From contig CAIIXF020000001.1 in NCBI GenBank assembly GCA_903813345.2, forward strand, positions 15,025,915 to 15,089,914: a DNA stretch of 64,000 bases. The letters are read 5' to 3'. Positions 21,601 to 31,436 of the stretch are shown here, in pieces. The stretch comes from Owenia fusiformis (taxonomy: Eukaryota > Annelida > Polychaeta > Sabellida > Oweniidae). Position 1 is the first letter of the stretch; every line of letters begins with the position of its first letter. A model generated the notes under the pieces. It had not been told where the DNA came from and did no database searches. It worked only from the letters and a program-made list of their open reading frames with translations. The position numbers and the translations under genes were made by a program.

Positions 21601-23176
21601 TCAAACATTTAACTTGATTTTTTGTAGCATCATCCGATGGTTTAGGCCGGCAAGTTGTGCCTGGAATCTTACTGATGCCTGACCCTAACAGACCTGGTGT
21701 GCAGGGAATACAGAACTACCCAGTGAACCAGCAGCCTGGACTGCAGCGCTCCCCTGGGCCACACATAGGCATGGGCTACTCCCCACAGACAACAGCAGCC
21801 ATTGCTAAAGAACTCTTAGACCAAGGTATTTCATCATAATACATGAATGTTCCTGATTATCTCAATCCTGACTTTTCCAATCATCTCCAATTTTGTAAAA
21901 TGTGTTAAATTCACCTACCGTATTTGAAAAATTAATGTCATGTTTCTGTATGTACGCGCAAATGGCAGATTTCTAATCTGGTGCCATTGATCCCCATCTG
22001 CCTCAACCCACTCATTGTACTTATTACAATTATTAATTCATAAACTTTGGAAGATAAGTGAAGTTGATAATTGCTATTATAGGTTCATCTCCCACAGCTG
22101 AGGCACTTGTTAAATCTACAACAAAACCTGTATCTCCTCAGCAGTCCAATGTCATCAGACCCAAACAGCAGCTATTATACCTGGCTGATGTACTCAACTT
22201 CCAGGTTCAGTTCACAGACTTCCCCAAGGTCAGTACTGTATGTTTTGAGAACATCTGAAAAGTTTTGCCCTAAATTCTACATTTAATCCCTTTTCATTAA
22301 ACACACATTTGTTTATGTAACAGACTTTTTGCAAGTCGTATAGGAATGTTTGTACATTTGATATAGATTATCTCATATCAGAGGCTTGAGAAATTGTGTT
22401 ATCTTCATCTACTAACCAGTGGAAATATATTCTTTTATGTCTTTGGTCACAAAGAATTTTTAGATTGTTTGTTCTCATTGGTCTCCCTTTCTCAGATAAA
22501 AAATTATTTTGTTTAGATGTTGACAAATCAAGTTCAATACAAAAAACTTTTTCTCGCTTTCAGGGCAGTAACAAGAGTGAATACCTTTCACTAGTGTCCC
22601 TCTCCACGAATCCTCCACAAGTTAGTCATGGTGCAGGAACAACAATAGAGGCTTCCCATGATGCCGCAGCACTGACTGCATTGAAGGCACTCTCTGAGAT
22701 TGGATTGGGTGCTGTGACCAGGGATAGTGGGGAGAAACTTGCAGCTAGTGGGCCTAGTGGTGATGGGTAAGTAATATGTCCATTGTCATGACAGCAAAGA
22801 TCATGGTTCGACATTGTATATTGTAACTTAAAATTGTAAGTTTAGAAGAGACTCTCTTGCATTCATTCTTAAAATCTGTATTTTGTATTGAATCCTTAAT
22901 CACCACATAATATGTGAGTACATTACAATTTACATTATAATTTTGGATTAAAACATATTTGCATCAGCATGTTGCGTTTCTTGTACATAAAATAAAATGC
23001 CTTGTCATTTAAATTCATATTACAATCATCATCTTTTTTAAATATCTTGAGAAGATTTAATTAATTGATCTTAATTTGATGATTTCAGTCCTCATCTAAA
23101 TGAGCTAAATGGGAAAGCTCCAGTTGCGGGAAGCGACTCAAATAGCACGAGTGTTCCCATCAAACAGGAGAAGTAA
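609..23176 (+). CDS. stau: Staufen, double-stranded RNA-binding protein (3' two-thirds; 5' end outside window)
   Basis: Staufen proteins bind double-stranded RNA and act in mRNA localisation, translation and Staufen-mediated decay in the cytoplasm. Seven exons are visible: 609-682, 15587-15727, 19951-20152, 21628-21825, 22083-22228, 22564-22766 and 23089-23176. All have GT/AG borders and matching phases. Exons 15587-15727 plus 19951-20152 encode dsRBD4, including [28 protein letters not shown] and the C-terminal helix [13 protein letters not shown]. Exons 22083-22228 plus 22564-22766 encode dsRBD5 ([16 protein letters not shown], then [21 protein letters not shown]), the region used in vertebrate Staufen for self-association. 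No exon for dsRBD1-3 was found, so the gene must start left of the window. The 14.9-kb intron 683-15586 contains an antisense gene and many mobile elements. The TAA at 23174-23176 overlaps a possible donor (AA|GTAAGC), so a further C-terminal exon cannot be excluded. Identity is very secure; exact ends are less so. Confidence 0.93.
1034..1039 (-). terminator. Poly(A) signal overlapping the gene C stop codon
   Basis: AATAAA on the minus strand starts within the TAA stop. If used, the 3'UTR would be only some tens of bases. Motif match only. Confidence 0.35.
1038..1687 (-). CDS. Gene C exon 3: vWA domain and stop
   Basis: Acceptor TTTCATTTAACAG, incoming phase 1, 217 codons including TAA. The complete vWA fold signature is here ([19 protein letters not shown]) with an unusually Lys-rich composition. 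It is the best-supported exon of this gene. Confidence 0.85.
1038..3406 (-). CDS. Gene C: secreted von Willebrand factor A domain protein, nested antisense in the Staufen intron
   Basis: Three exons, 3406-3228, 2747-2638 and 1687-1038, total 939 nt or 312 residues plus stop, with every junction in phase (2, then 1). The N-terminus ([13 protein letters not shown]) is a short but plausible signal peptide. A Cys-containing region that I do not recognise follows (about residues 14-96). The last exon is a vWA domain (about residues 99-285): [12 protein letters not shown] supplies a MIDAS of D-x-S-x-S form, ECKTYG the MIDAS Thr, and [11 protein letters not shown] the MIDAS Asp loop. vWA domains bind protein ligands through a metal ion. 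The start is uncertain: an in-frame stop lies upstream of the ATG, and an upstream exon spliced at 3434 is possible. AATAAA (1039-1034) overlaps the stop codon, suggesting a very short 3'UTR. The whole gene lies inside the Staufen intron on the opposite strand. Confidence 0.72.
1911..2600. mobile_element. Foldback mariner-derived element (family 1) with two inverted transposase 3' ends
   Basis: TIRs begin CAGGGTGTCCAAAAAA and run inward for at least 130 bp, flanked by TA at 1909-1910 and 2601-2602. The right half on the plus strand reads W-A-A-x-SPDLNP...GFLK-V-N-V-Y (2217-2288) and [13 protein letters not shown] (2371-2409), the C-terminus of a mariner-type DDE transposase, with stops. The left half contains the same C-terminus inverted ([12 protein letters not shown]). 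The element therefore consists of two head-to-head copies of a transposase gene end. It sits in intron 2 of gene C, 37 bp from exon 2. Confidence 0.85.
2638..2747 (-). CDS. Gene C exon 2
   Basis: A strong acceptor (TTTTTGTCTCTTAG) and a strong donor (CAAG|GTAAAC) delimit 110 nt. In the only phase fitting both neighbours it is open and encodes [20 protein letters not shown] plus a Pro/Glu linker. No domain was recognised. Confidence 0.6.
2839..2990. repeat. Fragment related to the 145-bp tandem unit
   Basis: GATGATAACTCAAATACAAG...AGATTTGGTT...GGGACCTGTGCTC matches the first units of the 16.9-18.0 kb array. It lies just upstream of gene C exon 2. Confidence 0.65.
3228..3406 (-). CDS. Gene C exon 1: signal peptide and Cys-rich start
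   Basis: From ATG (3406-3404) to donor AAG|GTAGGG. It encodes a hydrophobic start and a segment with two Cys ([22 protein letters not shown]). It leaves two bases, exactly what the acceptor at 2748 requires. Translation might start further upstream through another exon. Confidence 0.55.
3484..3590. repeat. Dispersed repeat R1 copy
   Basis: GTGGTGACATATTGTTAT...CAAATGGTAGGTGGTGGCATTTTGCATGTT. Confidence 0.65.
3591..4440. other. Staufen intron, no gene seen
   Basis: AT-rich sequence to the right of gene C; the gene C promoter may lie just right of 3434, but no motif stands out. Confidence 0.5.
4447..4790. repeat. Hairpin element, copy type I
   Basis: A palindrome at 4447-4560 (GTTATGTTACTAT...ATGCCTGAG with ...GGCAT...ATAGTGACATAAC) is followed by TGTATTACATACC, then GATGTCACACATCTGTGTGTGA. 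Same architecture and partial identity as 48468-48800. Confidence 0.75.
4896..4955. repeat. Palindrome of the CGGGCAGATATA type
   Basis: 4927-4955 is a perfect 28-bp palindrome around TATAGTATA with CGGGCAGA arms; another AGCGGGCAGATATAG copy starts at 4896. GCTACGTCAC follows, as in the other hairpin elements. Confidence 0.75.
7155..7370. repeat. Tandem duplication, about 115-bp unit
   Basis: TTCATAGGCGTCAATCTATT...GTGCTG...TTCAAGCAGTGAACATCTA occurs twice in direct order. No coding signal. Confidence 0.7.
7421..7555. repeat. Dispersed repeat R1 copy, most complete
   Basis: CACCATCAAAAGCGGTGACA...CTGTAACAAATGGTAGGTGG, TGATATTTTGCATGTTTATG, CCTTGTTT. The short open frames here are not conserved between copies. 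Confidence 0.7.
7873..8838. mobile_element. Foldback mariner-derived element, family 2, copy 1
   Basis: Ends GGGTGTCTCAAAAAATGTACCC and its inverse, with arms of more than 400 bp that pair with each other. Both arms carry degenerate transposase 3'-end sequence. It is the same family as 56156-57146. The left flanking TA is degraded. It is nested inside the spacer of the larger 6.07-11.97 kb foldback. Confidence 0.8.
12409..13346. repeat. Foldback element, about 250-bp arms
   Basis: The left arm (CACTGGTCACTATCAAGATG...) pairs with the inverse at 13073-13346. Both arms include GTAACRGCYGTTACCWTCTC-like sequence. The spacer of about 400 bp has a short minus-strand open stretch, unassigned. It lies within the Staufen intron. 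Confidence 0.8.
13499..14441 (-). mobile_element. Degenerate mariner-like element with transposase remnant
   Basis: TIRs CAGGGTGACCC of about 150 bp, TA duplication at both ends. On the minus strand, in pieces with stops and frameshifts, transposase motifs run in order: [59 protein letters not shown], then [10 protein letters not shown] and [11 protein letters not shown]. These are the central and C-terminal catalytic parts of an IS630/Tc1/mariner-type enzyme (second and third DDE acids in KDGATPHT and the SxxLN region, the latter mutated). It is inactive. Confidence 0.85.
15345..15427. repeat. Dispersed repeat R1 copy
   Basis: GGCATCTGTAACATATGGCA, then GGTGGTGATATTTTGCATGT. About 160 bp upstream of a Staufen exon. 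Confidence 0.65.
15587..15727 (+). CDS. stau: Staufen exon: N-terminal half of dsRBD4
   Basis: Forty-seven codons, phase 0 to 0, between acceptor GATGCAG and donor CAG|GTCAGT. It carries helix 1 and the first strands of dsRBD4 ([20 protein letters not shown], then [13 protein letters not shown]). The acceptor could instead be AAG at 15580, adding two codons. Confidence 0.93.
16924..18009. repeat. 145-bp tandem array with inverted ends
   Basis: Seven units start at 17004, 17149, 17295, 17440, 17585, 17749 and 17895 (GATAACTCMAATACCAGT...). The period is 145-146 bp, except one unit lengthened by an internal 19-bp duplication. A CCGTCCGTCCGT tract precedes it. The array is bracketed by AATCCCACCGAAC and its inverse GTTCGGTGGGATT. 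Staufen intron. Confidence 0.88.
18539..19115. repeat. 25-bp minisatellite, about 23 units
   Basis: Unit TGTTACTATGGAGTGTATGT-TTGTC, with A/G variants and several 21-bp units lacking four bases. It contains no stop in any forward frame, so long Cys/Tyr-rich open frames appear in all three. It lies in the intron splitting Staufen dsRBD4 and is not coding. Confidence 0.95.
19330..19810. repeat. Dispersed repeat with internal 164-bp duplication
   Basis: GCCGCGGGG-like start with CCGTCCATCCGT, then two direct copies of CAGCCATTTTGGATTTTCCG...TCTTGCCTGTAAAGTC at about 19569 and 19733. It ends about 140 bp before a Staufen exon. Confidence 0.7.
19951..20152 (+). CDS. stau: Staufen exon: C-terminal half of dsRBD4 and linker
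   Basis: Acceptor GTGTCTAG, then [20 protein letters not shown] and [12 protein letters not shown], the last strand and RNA-binding C-terminal helix of dsRBD4. A charged linker follows. The donor is A|GTTAGT, leaving one base. Phase agrees with both neighbours. Confidence 0.93.
21400..21492. repeat. Dispersed repeat R1 copy
   Basis: CACCACTGAGTGG...CAACTGTAACAATTG...GACATTTTGCATGTTAATGT. About 130 bp upstream of a Staufen exon. Confidence 0.6.
21628..21825 (+). CDS. stau: Staufen exon: Pro/Gln-rich linker between dsRBD4 and dsRBD5
   Basis: Phase 1 to 1. It encodes a Gly/Pro/Gln-rich linker ([18 protein letters not shown]) ending in [13 protein letters not shown]. That last stretch resembles the conserved A-x-ELL-x-G-G-T/S-SPTAEA segment of animal Staufens, and it continues correctly into the next exon as GSSPTAEAL. 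Confidence 0.9.
22083..22228 (+). CDS. stau: Staufen exon: start of dsRBD5
   Basis: Phase 1 to 0. It begins [15 protein letters not shown] and ends with the first helix of dsRBD5 ([20 protein letters not shown] then PK). The donor is AAG|GTCAGT. Confidence 0.92.
22564..22766 (+). CDS. stau: Staufen exon: remainder of dsRBD5
   Basis: A strong polypyrimidine tract and CAG precede [19 protein letters not shown] and [20 protein letters not shown], matching the strands and last helix of Staufen dsRBD5. Donor GG|GTAAGT, outgoing phase 2. Confidence 0.93.
23089..23176 (+). CDS. stau: Staufen terminal exon (probable)
   Basis: Acceptor GATTTCAG. In phase it encodes a short Asn/Ser-rich tail ([20 protein letters not shown] then SVPIKQEK) and TAA. 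No poly(A) signal stands out nearby; AATAAA occurs at 25956 and 26146, too far to assign with confidence. The stop overlaps a potential GTAAGC donor. Confidence 0.75.
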
Positions 23177-26100
23177 GCAGTTCATTGGTCAAACTACATC
23201 ACATGATAGTCACGTGATCATCACATGATCATCATCTGATACATCATGATTACATGTGAAGACAACCATGTTATATTTGTAGTCCAGAAAGTGTTCTTCT
23301 TTATTCTTAAGCAGTCAGTCTTTAACACCATAAAGTGGAAGGAAATATATGGATGTAAGTGCTGACAGGGTGCTACGATTAAAACAATGTATCATTAACT
23401 CTAATAACTTCTGGACTATCAATATGAGAGAAAAAAAACAGTTACATATTTGTGGAAATGTTTTCAACGAGGGTTAGCTAATAGTGTGAATACCTTGAGT
23501 AAAAGTGTTCACTTAATGATTTTATTGTAATTATATATTCATAATGAAATTATTTCTGAATTAGATGATCATAAAATTGGAATTTTAGATTAAACAAATC
23601 CTTTTTTCTGTCATCACATTCTGTTTAACAAATAACGTTTTCAACATTTTCATGATTTAAAACAAATTATGAACTTTAATTTCAAGTCTGTTCATCCCAT
23701 TAGCAGATTGCTATTGTTATGCTGCATTGCTTATATTTCATGTTAAAGTACAGTTCAGGTTTTCTTACTGGTAAAAAGACTGGTTAAAAGAAATATGAAT
23801 CACTCTCGATAACTTGAAATTAAAGTTTCAATTTTACATGTATATTGTATTTAATCAAATATGATTTTTAAGTGTGCATACAAACATCTTGGTGGCATTA
23901 ATATACAAATGTGGATTACATTTTGTAAAGGTTATTCATAAATCGAGAATTAATGAATACATTTAGTTTCATTGTTAAACAGATCAAGAATATTATTGCA
24001 TCACAAATCACTTTATCACAATTGTTTAACTGTAGATTTGTTTGATGAAACCTCCACAAATCACCAAGTTGTTTGTATTAACTATTTGAAAATGATTACT
24101 TTCAAGTTGTTCTTCCTATTTGCAAGGTTGATATAACATCCAAGTCTTGATCAACAACCAGCAAACTCTTTGATGTATGTTTCAATTATGGCTTAAAAGC
24201 ACATACTAAAAAACACATATTTGCAGTCAGATAAAAAGTATGCCTGAGTAAATAGACTTATCATTTATCAACGTTGCAAAATTGGAGATATGGGTTGGTT
24301 AGAAATCATTAAATACATTTTTGATTTGTTGTCTTCATGTCTTATCATTAACTATAAAAACAGACTGAAGACATCAACACTACGACAAGACAAGACAACT
24401 CTAATTTATGAAAACACTTGCAAAGTACTATTATACCCTTAATATTGACTTGTCTAATGTTTCATTAATTCGGTTTGTAAAAGTAGAAGTCAGCCTATAA
24501 AGAAGACTTGGATTGCTGGGTTTATGAAGTGGAAATGGAATAAGACTCTTTTATGTAAATTATTGATGATTGGTAGTGTTTAACGATTTTGGTGACAAGT
24601 TTATGTATCACGCGTTGTATCTGTGAATGGCTATTCAAAGTATTGAATATAGAATATGCATTCAGATGAATGACGTCAGTGCCATAGTTTTGATAAGAAT
24701 TTGATCTCTAAGCTACCCAGATGGTGCATTTGGGATTTGATCATGACAACAGTTAGGATTTTGATCAATATGTTAGTGCTGGTTTTACCCTAAAATCTGC
24801 TTTTTCCCAGCAGTCCAGTCACCTTGACTGTTGTCTGTACCACAATATGTTCTATCTTCCCATGATTCATGCAGTCAAAGACTTTTGGTTGGTCAATAGA
24901 GACCATGTGACTGAAAGATGAATGCATTCTTTGTGGTATAAGACAAATAGGTTGACTTAATACTGAAGTAGCTGTATATGAACTTCTCAGTTAATGATTA
25001 TTGTTAAGTACTTGTCTTACAGTGCTCTGCAAACATATTATTATAATTGAAGTTCTTCATAGTAATCTACAACTGTTGTTGGAGAAAAACTCACTTTATT
25101 AAACTTTGATGAATTAATTAGCCACTAATTGCTTTTTTGATCATCAATACAAAGTATTTAATAATCTGATAATCTTGGGCTAACAGAATTATTCAAATGT
25201 GAAAACCATTTATATTCAATTTTATCCTAGTTTATGGAAATGTAGTTTTTTCTAGCATCTAGTTATAGATTACCTTCATAACAAAGTAAAGCAAAAAAAA
25301 CGAACTTGTATCCTATATTTGAACAATGTGTGGGCTGAGCGCAGATATTGATGGAACTATTTGTTTGATCATTTTAACAGCTGATTTCTGAAATTCAGTG
25401 TTATTGGTAATTGCTTGCTGAGTTGTAAGGAATGATATGAGAGATTCCGATCAATGATCAGATAGTAATCACTAATCAATATGACAAATCTACCAATATA
25501 CTGAAAAGGAGTACTCATGTTTCAGTCTGAGAAGTTGTACGTCACATGCATTTCACTGAACTTGGCAGAAACCTGTTATATTTAACTGGTAAAGGTTCCT
25601 TTAAAGGATCATGCTTTACATCACTATGTGTTGAGTGTTGTGATTCATTTAAAGTCCTTTAAGAAACAGGAATGCAATATGTGTGGATAGAAACATTTTT
25701 ATTACGTTTTAAGTTGTTTTTTTATTACATATTAAATTTTACAGAAGATGAAGGTAAGGATGAAAGATGAAGATGAAGGTAGTAAAATTAAATAAGCGTA
25801 CAATATTAAAAGTAATATATGTTCCAGTTCACTAACTTGATGTCTTATTACGAAATGGATGATATCACTTTGTTTAAATAAAGGATAAAAGTTATGACAA
25901 GATATTGTGTTATGTTCAAATATAACTTGTTTATCCACCTTTTTGTCTTATTAACAATAAAAAGTAATTTTCTTAGTTTACCTAGAAAGATTCTATTTTT
26001 AGAAAACATAATCCTGATCCTTAATGAGAAAGGTTTTCCCTCTGTGTTTGATTAAAAAATTGACCATCAAGAACATTTCTGTATATATAATATTGTTTTA

Positions 26101-26379
26101 TGTTACATGTACAAACATCAGTTATAGATGGATCAAATAAGCATAAATAAAATGCTGTTAAGAGTTGCATTTTGCAGGTCAAAGAATAGCGTTTAAATTT
26201 TGGTTATTCTCTGGCTAGTAGCTTTTGTGGTTGGGCCCTCTCAGCCATATTCCCGGGCGTTTAAAATGTTTAGATAGTATTTAACTTTTTCTCAAATATA
26301 ATTCTAAGACTTACAGGCAACGAAGGATATTAAAACTTAAAAAACAAATGGTAGTGTGCTTTTTGTCTGAGCAAGCGGT
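23177..26379. other. Staufen 3' flank, no gene seen
   Basis: AT-rich, no domain, RNA gene or clear splice pair recognised on either strand. The first part may be Staufen 3'UTR. Confidence 0.5.
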
Positions 26380-27052
26380 ACTCTGCGAGTTGTTTGTAGA
26401 ATGAATCGGGGTAGTTTTTTCATGCATTTCGCTTGTGTTTTTCATCTAAAAAACATCAATACACTTTAAAACATCTAATTGACTACAAGATTGCACCATA
26501 TAATCCCTAAAAATATTTCTCATTTTCGAGGATTATCTCTGGATTAACGCCCAGATATTGTTATTTCTCGAACTACAGAGGGCTGGAAATCATTATTACG
26601 ATCGCTTTTGGATAATATTAATGCTGTTTTAAATAATTTCCATGTGTGCCAATAATTTCTCAAATTGTGTTAATGGTACCCCTTCCTTAATCCATAGAAT
26701 TTTATCTTTGATGAATTTCCCATAGTAATTCAATGGTTTAGTTTCTGAGTTTCAAGCAGATTTTGAGATAACAAGAAAGTTAACTATTAATACACACCTT
26801 ATTTGGTTGTTTTGGCTTATATTACAAGCCAATGAGGTGTGTAGAAAGCCCTATGAAGTTTGAAAAATAACAATACCAAGGTGTTAATCCAGAGACAATC
26901 CTTGAAAATGAGAACTATTTTTTAGGATTATATGGTGCAATCTTATCGTCAATAAAATGTTTTAAAGTGTATTGATGTTTTTTAGATGAAAAACAGAAGC
27001 ACAACGGATGAAAAAGCTCCCCAGATTCATTCTACAAACAACTCGCGGTCCT
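26380..27052. repeat. Foldback element, about 200-bp arms
   Basis: GCGAGTTGTTTGTAGAATGAATC on the left pairs with GATTCATTCTACAAACAACTCGC on the right; the arms continue through TTTTTCATCTAAAAAACATCAATAC and TATATGGTGCAATCTT. Non-coding. It lies in the region between Staufen and gene B. Confidence 0.82.
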
Positions 27053-27576
27053 TTGACAAAATTAGGCGTGACTCTCATTGGATTCCACATTAAAATCAGA
27101 TGTTCACCACTTACTAGTATTGAACTTTTTCTTAAACTCATAGAAGCACAATTTATGGAATTTACGTTACATTTTGAAAGGAAATTATGGGTTGTTGACA
27201 CTAGTTGTTCATCAATTTTAATCTTGTACAATGTTACTCACTTCGAGAGCCATGTTAGATTTTGAAACTTATTATTCGCAGGAAGTAAGTACAATGGACA
27301 TACTAGAATAGTACTAACATACATTTTTGATACCTCATATTCGACTTACTGCTTGCGGCCATTCGTATTGATGAAATAGGCTTGTCTGGATCATATGTGA
27401 TCCGGTTTTACAATCAATCTGATGTGAGTTTTTCACGATCCTTTAACAAAAGAAAAGTATCTCTGCAACATTTGCATGAAAAACATCATTACTAACTTAT
27501 GCTGAACGTAAGTGACACAAGCCTGTAGTTAGACGATATTAAAAGTGACATAATTTTCCGTCTCACTAATGCCTCA

Positions 27577-27740
27577 CATTTGATCTACGGCAACCATACG
27601 GCGGTCGTAGCTTCCCAAAATCGAGAGAAATATGCATCATTAATATAGGGATAAGCGGTCGGCCTACAATAAAGATCTTCTACATCGATTTTGTGAAGCT
27701 ACTTGTACGGCCGTCGTAGAGGAAATGTGACCAAGGCTTC
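27577..27740. repeat. Imperfect palindromic element
   Basis: CACATTTGATCTACGGC... with ...GTCGTAGAGGAAATGTGACC; the GTGACCAAGGC end resembles the hairpin at 57965-58107. Degenerate. Confidence 0.5.
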
Positions 27741-28950
27741 TCTTGATGTAATTTCAAGAATTTGATATATCACTTTTTTAAAATAAAGGGCATGAATTAT
27801 GATAAACTTGACATGGTACTAATATTTTCTGAAACATATAATAATAAAAATCAGATCTAGAGAGCATCTCCACAGAGTAGTCCGAAAAAGTGAATCCTTC
27901 CAACAGTATATTTCAGTTATAACCCGCATCACTGGGCTAATATTCTAACATGTTTTTGAGGACGCTCTTAAAAGGTCACTCAATCTTAAAGGGTGACGCA
28001 TATCGTTTAGCAAATCGAACGCTCGTTTCTGGTGTTGCTCACCGTTTAGTATAAAAGGCCCGATCCCGGAATAATACTCAAGGGTTCACAGGCTCGAGGT
28101 CGTTGTGTCAACACCTCTAACTGTTATATAGCATAAGTATATTATAAATCGTCACATATTTATAAAACGGTGATTTTTATTTTGACAAATCAATTCCACA
28201 TTTATGGGTGAAGTTTCAGGATCTTCTATTTGTGTATAATAAGGAAAAATTGACATCTTTTCCCCATAACGTAATAGCACACAGCTTGGTATATGAAATA
28301 TCCTACAAATGAAACAAAGCAGTTCTAATACAAGGATTTATATTGGCTGTTGTACATATTCTTTGAACGCAATCACTCTATGGATAATGTTTTCAAAATC
28401 ATTATAAACGGATTACTTTATCTCAAAGACAATTTCAATAAACTGGATTTTACAGAACTCCCCTTATTTCTTAAAAATGGACTGATCCGGTCGATTCGCC
28501 TGGAGCCGCCATATTGTTTTTATACGGGATGCTTATCGGAACCCTTTAAATCTTTCAGAAGTTAACGAACAAGTTTAGATTGGAAGATGTGGGATAAAGA
28601 AAACCGTAAAGATTATTTTTGGAAGTTATGACCAAAATGGAGCTGAAAAATAACTACCATAATATAAGAGAATTTCAAATGAACGTTCTTCCTTTGTTTA
28701 TCAATATTGTTTATTCCATTTTACGCTACTATTGTATCAATAGTCATAAGTCATAAATATGTACAATTATAAAAGCTGAACAATATATTGGTAAAGAATA
28801 TATCGAGTACTATGTAAATAATAAAATCTATACTTTTAAATCCACAGGATATCTTATTATGCAAAGTCTAATTATTCTGGTAAGAATTGAATGTAGAATC
28901 TCTACATTGCATTTATAATAGAAAACCATGCCTGGTGTTTGATTAAGAAA

Positions 28951-29290
28951 TATAGACCAAGATCGGGTGTTATATCGACGAATAAAACCCGCAGGGTTAG
29001 GAAAAAACCTTATCTGTACCCCGAACAACCGAAAGGTTTTGTGCCTAGCCCTAAGGGGTTTATTCGTCGATATAACACCTAATTTGAGGTCTACATTACG
29101 ATTCGAACAATGAAAACTCCCTTAAATGATGTTTCGAATATTCATTATTATGACCCGACGTTATGACTCGTCACACATTACTCGTATGACCAGGGGTAGT
29201 GGTAACGAATATACCCCGGGTGAAATGTTGACTTTGTTCACAGTTTATAGAAGGCGTGAACACAGTCATGTTCGAACTCGTATTAAATGC
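28951..29290. repeat. Hairpin element, copy type II
   Basis: The palindrome at 28951-29094 (TATAGACC...CCTAGCCCTAAGGGG...GAGGTCTA) is followed by CATTACGATTCGAACA and CGTCACACATTAC. Closely related to 44551-44890. Confidence 0.82.
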
Positions 29291-29329
29291 ACGTCTTTCA
29301 GTGGAGCTATCAATGCTCGTGAAAACATA

Positions 29330-30312
29330 CGAGGCCCGATCAGAAAGTAAGTAACCAACTGCTCTTATTTCTTCATACTTCATTCAATCACATTGAAATT
29401 TTCACAGATGATGTAGAAAATATTAAACTATTAAATAAGACCAAGGACAATGGGTTAGCGTCAATTTCATTGTTATTGATGTTGCTATGGTGACAATTGT
29501 TTCGGGTAGGCGGGGCACCCTGTTTTAAGTGGCGTTTGAAGATAATTTGTAGAGTTTTTCTACATGTTGTAATACCTCCAAATATATCAAATTCAAATGT
29601 AAGACTACATTTCAACACAAAGTCCTTCAAATTAATCGCCACAAAAGTCAATGCAGTTGAGGCAATGTTTTACTCCGTCCTTAAAGAAGTGCAACATGGC
29701 ACCATTCAATGACTGCAAACTGCCATTGAAATTTTGGCCTTATTGCTATCCAAACGGACTCTACATTACAAGATATTTGCATTTGGAAAGAATTTGGCCA
29801 CGTGGGGCCAGGTCTGTGGAATAGTGAGAATGGGGTAGTTGTGTGGCCATGGAAAAGGCTTAATCTACTGTATCGTCGGTAATTTTGGCTCTGTGGAGGT
29901 GGACCAATTATCATCATGCGAGTAAAATCCCCCTTCAACAACATTTGACTGGATTGAAACTGTGACTGAATCATGACCATCATTATGACAGATATACCCT
30001 TGATATCTTGTCGATAAAACAAATTATTCAGTCTTGCATAAAAAAATGTTAGGTCATTTGGAGGAATACAGCATGTAAAAAACTCTATAAACCATCTTCC
30101 AAAGCCGCTTACAAAAGGGTGCCCCGCCTACTCAAAACAATTATCATTATCATATAGCAACAGCTATAACAATGGCATTGGCGCTAATCCATTGTCCTTG
30201 GTCTTCTTTAATAGGTTAATATTTTCTACATCATCTGTGAAAATTTCAATGTGATTGAATGAAGTATGAAAAAATGAGAGCAGTTGGTTACTTACTTTCT
30301 GATCGAGCCTCG
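29330..30312. mobile_element. Inverted-repeat element with mariner-type ends (CGAGGC...)
   Basis: TA at 29328-29329 and 30313-30314. Inverted ends of about 190 bp beginning CGAGGC-CGATCAGAAAGT and including GGGGCACCCT near the arm ends. The interior has no recognisable transposase; a short open stretch on the minus strand is unassigned. Confidence 0.75.
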
Positions 30313-30726
30313 TACATACATATACAGTATATCAAATCTGTGTTACAGACATCTTTGCCTTATTTGTCTACTATCCATGTATATTTGTTTGACTAAAGTT
30401 GTGTATCTGTTGCCTGTTTGTCGATGTTGGAATCGTTTATACTATAGATTGTTGGTCGATTTATTTGTCTCGATTAGTAATCAAGCGTTCCTTTAAATGT
30501 AGATTCGAGTTCGATCTTTATTTTAGAAAGGGAGGTAATCACCTGGACCTGAAAAAACACAGACAAATAAATGAAAATGCGAAACGATACCTATCACAGA
30601 TGAAAGTTTTTCTGTTAAAATTAATTGTGAATAGAATGTAATTTCTATGTCTGTGCAAGTAGTATAGAATGACAATTCGCACGACTCCAATTAAACAAAT
30701 AGATTATACAAGTTATATACCGGTAA

Positions 30727-30929
30727 CAGGCCCGTAGCCAGGATTTGCCAAGGGGGGGGGGGTCAGTTTTCAAAAGTTTCTAGGGGGGTTCACATTTGAC
30801 AATTTTGGTCCAAATACGGCTAAAATCACTTGAGAAGTGCTCAAAATGGTGAAAAACTGCATGATTTTGGAAGCATTTTTGGCCAGGGGGGAGGGGGGTT
30901 CGAATATACACCCCTTGACTACGGGCCTG
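30727..30929. mobile_element. Small TIR element, CAGGCCCGTAG family, copy 1
   Basis: Ends CAGGCCCGTAG/C and inverse, G-rich subterminal runs, and an exact 5-bp duplication GGTAA (30722-30726 and 30930-30934). No coding capacity. Second copy at 52760. Confidence 0.85.
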
Positions 30930-31436
30930 GGTAAACATACGATCGTATTAGAGAAATGATCATGAAACGGATTTAGTGGAGTCCCTGTTAAAAGTATGTA
31001 TGAGAAATGTATTCTTAGGGACAATATCTTTATAGTGCTCGTATGTAAAACTCATTTCTCATCCTCGGCATTATGATTTATTACATGAGAATGAAATAAC
31101 ATTAAATTACAATAAATAGTTATGAGAAACGTTTAATATAGTGATTTGTATTTAATTACTATTGATGAATGATATTGATTTAGATCAAGTTCATGGAAAA
31201 AGAAAACACAATAGCGTTTGTGGAGCCAACCTATGTCAAATCTAACAAACAAAATACTGAATGCTGGAATAAAATCAATTACTTTCACTGCTTGGCTAAG
31301 AGAATATGCAAATTATCTACAGGAGTTGGGGAACAAAGGCGTAGCGTGTCTAGAATGTCCCATTAGGTCGTTTACCCTGTTTTAGAAATTGTATTGATAA
31401 CAAAGTCTATCAGATGAAAATAAATACTTGACTCAC

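Noticed and set aside
28350-28565. 71-codon plus-strand open frame
   Set aside because: No homology, no splice context and no coding bias that I can see.
29681-30022. 113-codon minus-strand open frame
   Set aside because: Inside the inverted-repeat element 29330-30312 and starting without context; I could not recognise a transposase in it.
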